Origin: Welwitschia mirabilis
Lineage: Eukaryota; Gnetophyta; Gnetopsida; Welwitschiales
NCBI GenBank assembly: GCA_051453625.1
Contig: JBOZIK010000001.1
Location: forward strand, 262,555,012-262,619,011
Length of the DNA: 64,000 nucleotides
Direction of reading: 5' to 3'
Shown here piece by piece: positions 60,511 through 64,000 of the stretch. A model generated the notes under the pieces. The model was not told the DNA's origin, ran no database searches, and saw nothing but the letters and a program-made list of their open reading frames with translations. The stretch's first letter is position 1. Each line of letters begins with the position of its first letter. Made by a program: the position numbers and the translations under genes.

Positions 60511-61200
60511 ATACTAATGTGATAAACTAGTAGTGAATAATTATAAATCATTTTAAGAAGAGCCACAAAAAAGTATCATGAGGAAAATGATGATAAAGTA
60601 CCACAAGGAAAAAATAATAAAGGATCTTAAGGGAAAATACAAGAAAGTATCATGAGGAAAAAGACAATAATATTAAGGAAAAAGATGATAAAGTATCTTC
60701 TAAAAAGATATGATAAAAAAATCTTAAGGAAAAAGATAAAAAAGAAACTTTTGGTGAAGTTTCAACCACACCTATATAACATACTACCTAATACAAACCT
60801 ATGAATACCTCTTTAGCATTTCATTTATACATATTTTAATTCAATAAGCATCTTATGATGAATGAATCATCACTTGGAAAATGTTCATCTAGTATCAATT
60901 TGTGTCATTAGCATTGATGTGTTATGACTTATAATAGTTGTAATAATACTTATTATTTAAGTCATCATAATGTCTATTCCTTTTTAATTCTCTCTTTTAA
61001 CCTTATTTCACATTATGTGCTTTTGCAATGATTTTAGAAGATTTATAGTAATACATTATGATTTATAAGAATCAACATGGATAATAAAAAGTTGTTAAAT
61101 TTAGTTAATTAATTTCATTAAGTCATTGCATTTTTAAATTCATTGCATTCATCACATGAACTTTGAATATGTGTATCACATATGTTGCTAATTTTCTTTC
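60511..61200 (+). repeat. Tandem unit R, copy 2, right part
   Basis: Continues copy 2 after element 1. Matches about 43,970-44,700 of copy 1, including the minisatellite (60,550-60,740, units like AAGGAAAAAGATGATAAAGT), a following region with AACATACTACCTAATACAAAC-type sequence, and GATTTATAAGAATCAACATGGATAATAAAAAG against GATTTTTAAGGAATAGCTTGGATGATAAAAAA. Confidence 0.7.
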
Positions 61201-62459
61201 AATGTTTATATGATAAAAATTTCCAAAAACATCTTTATTCTTCCACATCGAACACCCCCTTTCTTACCTTTTTAGATTTTTAAACTTATTTTCCTATAAG
61301 TTTACAATGTTTATACTTACTCATTAGTGAATCTTAAATTTCTAATAAAATAAGGTATTAATAGTTATTATTTTGCATTATGTTTTAAACTACAACATTG
61401 CACTTAGAGGTATGTTTACAGTTTTTAAGTAACAAAGATCTTAGATACTTAATAAGATAAAAATGGTGTATGATGATTTAACTTTAGGGTATTCATGATG
61501 ATTGCAATTAGAAGACTAAGATTGAGGGTAAAACACTAGAGCACAGATGACTACTTTAATGTAATAGCTCTATAGATGATTCATTATTTATTTTCGATCA
61601 TCATATCTCGTCCACTTACTAATGTAAAGATTTTTACTTATTTTAACACTAGATGCATGATGTTTAAATGACATTAGAACCTTTTAGAACATTAGTATCT
61701 TGAAAATTTACATTCTAATAGCTATAATTTATGCATTCCTAGTTATTCTTTAGTCAAATTTAATGTTTTCATGTCATATAAGTCATAAGATATAGGATTT
61801 GATGAAATTACATTTTTCAGAGTTTGGGTAGTTATTTTTTTAAATCACCTATAATATTAAAATGTTACTTCCATGAGTAAAATGATGCTATAGCATCATG
61901 TAAAAGTTTTATCTAGTTCAGCATAAATCACAGGGAAATCTTCAATGGCTAATAGAATATTGGTTAACATGAAAACTAAGATATGTCTAAATTCAAACTC
62001 ATAAAGTAATTTACGTTATTTAACATACTATTCTTAAAGTTTCTTTGGATTTTAATAGATATCTTATCATTTTTAGTAGACTTGGATTTGTAATAGCAGT
62101 TGCAAAGATTAATTGTTGATCTAGAATATTAAAAATTATTTTTACAAATATTTTTATTACTTTGAATATATTTTTAAATTAAAAAGAAAAGGCTATTAAA
62201 TTAAATGAACATTTAAATTTATTTAAAATACAACTTATTCAAAGTACAACCAACAAGTAAATATTTATTTTTAATGTTGAATGATATGCTTTGTAGAAGT
62301 GCCAAAAATGGATTGCTTACTACATCTTTAGGATTCTATCAATCACTTTTACAAGTAAATAAGAAAGCCATGATCTAGTTAATGAAAGAAAATAAGGATC
62401 TCAATATTAGATGAATGAAGTAAGATATTTTTATTGACATATTTAATATTTCATAATAA
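61201..62459. other. AT-rich stretch, nothing identified
   Basis: Past the recognisable end of unit R copy 2. No frame or repeat that I can support. Confidence 0.4.
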
Positions 62460-63600
62460 AACATCTATCTTTAGAAATAAAAGAATAAATCAAAAGAGTA
62501 GTGAGTTTAATTTAGGGCATTCCTTCCCCTTCTTCAACTTTGACTAGTGATATTGAGAATAAAATAAAGTTAAGTATTATAGATGCTTTAAATGAATCTC
62601 ATATAGAGTTATAAGAGCATATCAAAATAATATTACCTATATCTACCCAAGTTATCATTCAAAATTTATAAAAAGAGANNNNNNNNNNNNNNNNNNNNNN
62701 NNNNNNNNNNNNNNNNNNNNNNNNNNNNNNNNNNNNNNNNNNNNNNNNNNNNNNNNNNNNNNNNNNNNNNNNNNNNNNGCCCAAGTTATCATTCAAAATT
62801 TAGAAAAGGAGAATATGAGATTACTACATAAGCTCTACCTAATGGAGCTAAAGTTCAATAAGAGAATTAGATTTGAGCATTAGAAATTGATCATGTTGCA
62901 CAACCTTGACTATTACTCCTAGAAATTGTATAATTTCATTGATAGATTTGAAAAAACTCTAGAAATTATTATTCATAAAACTTTTAGGGGATGATCAAAG
63001 ATAAGGAAAATTTTTAATAATTATAAAAGAGATATTAAATCATTAAGGATTATAATTGTGTAGAAAAAAGGTAAGGACTCTACTAAGGAATTCAACAATA
63101 AAAGACTCCTCAAATAAGTTTCAATAGGTATATTCTTTTAGAAATATAATTGTGTAAAACATGATAATGCTAAGAGGCATTTTTGTGAACATTTCTTTGA
63201 AATTAGACAATAAAGGTTCTTAAGACGTGTACATAGTTCCCATAGGACAAACTTCAAAAATGGAACTACATGTTAAGGAAACTCTAGAACCAAAATATGC
63301 ACCTTAAAGTCTAAAAGAAAAAATTCCTCCATCTTTTAAAAGAAAGAGATAAGAGTCAAATCAATTAAGGGATCCTTCACAAGATAGATGTAGGGGTAGA
63401 AAGGTAGTTACTTTGGAGTAGACAAGCAAAAAGACCATAGACATAAGTAATTTTTCTTTGTAAAAGGATAAAAAAGAATTTTAGCTATCTTAGAATATGA
63501 AAAAATATCTATCTAATTAGCTAAGAAATTAGTAAAGCTAGAGTCTAGTGAGGAGCATCTATTTGTTATCAAAAGAAAAAATGAAAGATAAGCCTCTATT
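62460..63600 (+). pseudogene. Decayed reading frame, coiled-coil and basic, family unknown
   Basis: Plus strand: TSDIENKIKLSIIDALNESHIEL, IKIILPISTQVIIQNL up to the gap 62,679-62,778, then from 62,779 one phase for about 270 codons: VIIQNLEKENMRLLHKLYLMEL, LYNFIDRFEKTLEII, KIFNNYKRDIKSLRII, NCVKHDNAKRHFCEHFFEI, then a lysine/arginine-rich part and ILAILEYEKISI. All interruptions are stops, mostly where Gln or Arg codons would be expected, and I see no frameshift apart from the gap. Heptad-like spacing suggests a coiled coil, and the Cys/His cluster might be metal-binding. Possibly a retroelement structural protein. No function is assigned. Confidence 0.4.
62646..62813. repeat. Short duplication flanking 100-N gap (62,679-62,778)
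   Basis: 33 bases (CCCAAGTTATCATTCAAAAT...AGAGA) occur on both sides of the gap with two mismatches. Unmerged contig overlap. Confidence 0.88.
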
Positions 63601-64000
63601 TCTCTTTCTTTTATATACATTTATTTATTAAGGAACTAATAAAATCTTAAGCTTAAGAAAGTGATGATGTTTAAGTTTAATGCAAATTATTGTGTTACTA
63701 ACTTGTATATATTTAATATCATATTTTAAGTAGTTTTATAAGATATTAGATACGTTTATTCTAGATTTCTATGATAATGAAGAGCTGAGATGAAAGATAC
63801 AAAAACATGTAATCTCAATGAAATTTTGTATCACTTAAAGAAGTTCACAATATTTCCTAGTTTGAAGAAAAATTTTTACAAACATTGAGGCTGATGCTTA
63901 CATGAAAAGTTGTAAAAAGCCTAATGTCTACCTCATTATTTAGATAACTATGTAGATGATAGAACAATTAAAGCCAATGAGGATGCTAACTAGAATAAAT

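Noticed and set aside
1-64000. Host genes with introns, rRNA genes, prokaryotic operons or plasmid features
   Set aside because: No conserved exon-like coding outside retroelements, no rRNA stretches, and no Shine-Dalgarno/operon organisation. The content is eukaryotic repeats.

Overview
The window is AT-rich, almost CpG-free plant nuclear DNA. I see no intact host gene, tRNA, rRNA or prokaryotic feature. The assignment to a flowering plant rests on the transposon types: Ty3/gypsy LTR retrotransposons primed by initiator-tRNA-Met, an Athila/Tat-type pol, and very long LTRs. I cannot name the species. The assembly is broken by 14 runs of N.

Layout. About 1-7.27 kb holds minus-strand retroelement remains: an unidentified decayed reading frame (1.1-2.64 kb) and an Athila/Tat-like pol (integrase, RNase H, end of RT) that stops abruptly at 7.27 kb. 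From 7.27 to 18.01 kb lies element 3 (minus strand). It has two LTR copies, a decayed primer site and a purine tract, but a short internal region with no recognisable pol. From 18.1 to 27.1 kb there is an unidentified decayed frame and a pair of diverged direct repeats. From 27.28 to 61.2 kb two adjacent copies of a 4.1-4.3 kb repeat unit lie head to tail, and each has been split by a long LTR retrotransposon. Element 2 (29,326-42,519, minus strand) sits in the first unit with TSD TTAAA. Element 1 (48,274-60,505, plus strand) sits in the second with TSD ATAAA. Each unit supplies the empty site for the insertion in the other. From 61.2 kb to the end is unassigned sequence with a decayed basic, coiled-coil-like frame.

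Elements 1 and 2 belong to one family. Both have LTRs of about 3.5-3.7 kb (longer where microsatellites and gaps intervene), an initiator-Met primer site, a TATA-like box about 420-485 bp into the LTR, and the order gag, protease, RT, RNase H, integrase with a chromodomain-like tail. Both LTRs also carry the same 27-30 bp minisatellite. This order fits a chromovirus, probably near Tekay/Del. All coding regions are dead: stops sit mostly where a C-to-T or G-to-A change would turn Gln, Arg or Trp codons into stops, frameshifts are present, and some catalytic residues are lost.

The most interesting points are the reciprocal empty sites, the tRNA-like A-box/B-box modules in the LTRs of all three elements, the pol-less element 3 whose ends resemble the autonomous family, two protein-coding-looking repeats of unknown identity, and an assembly pattern in which every 100-N gap is flanked by a duplicated sequence.
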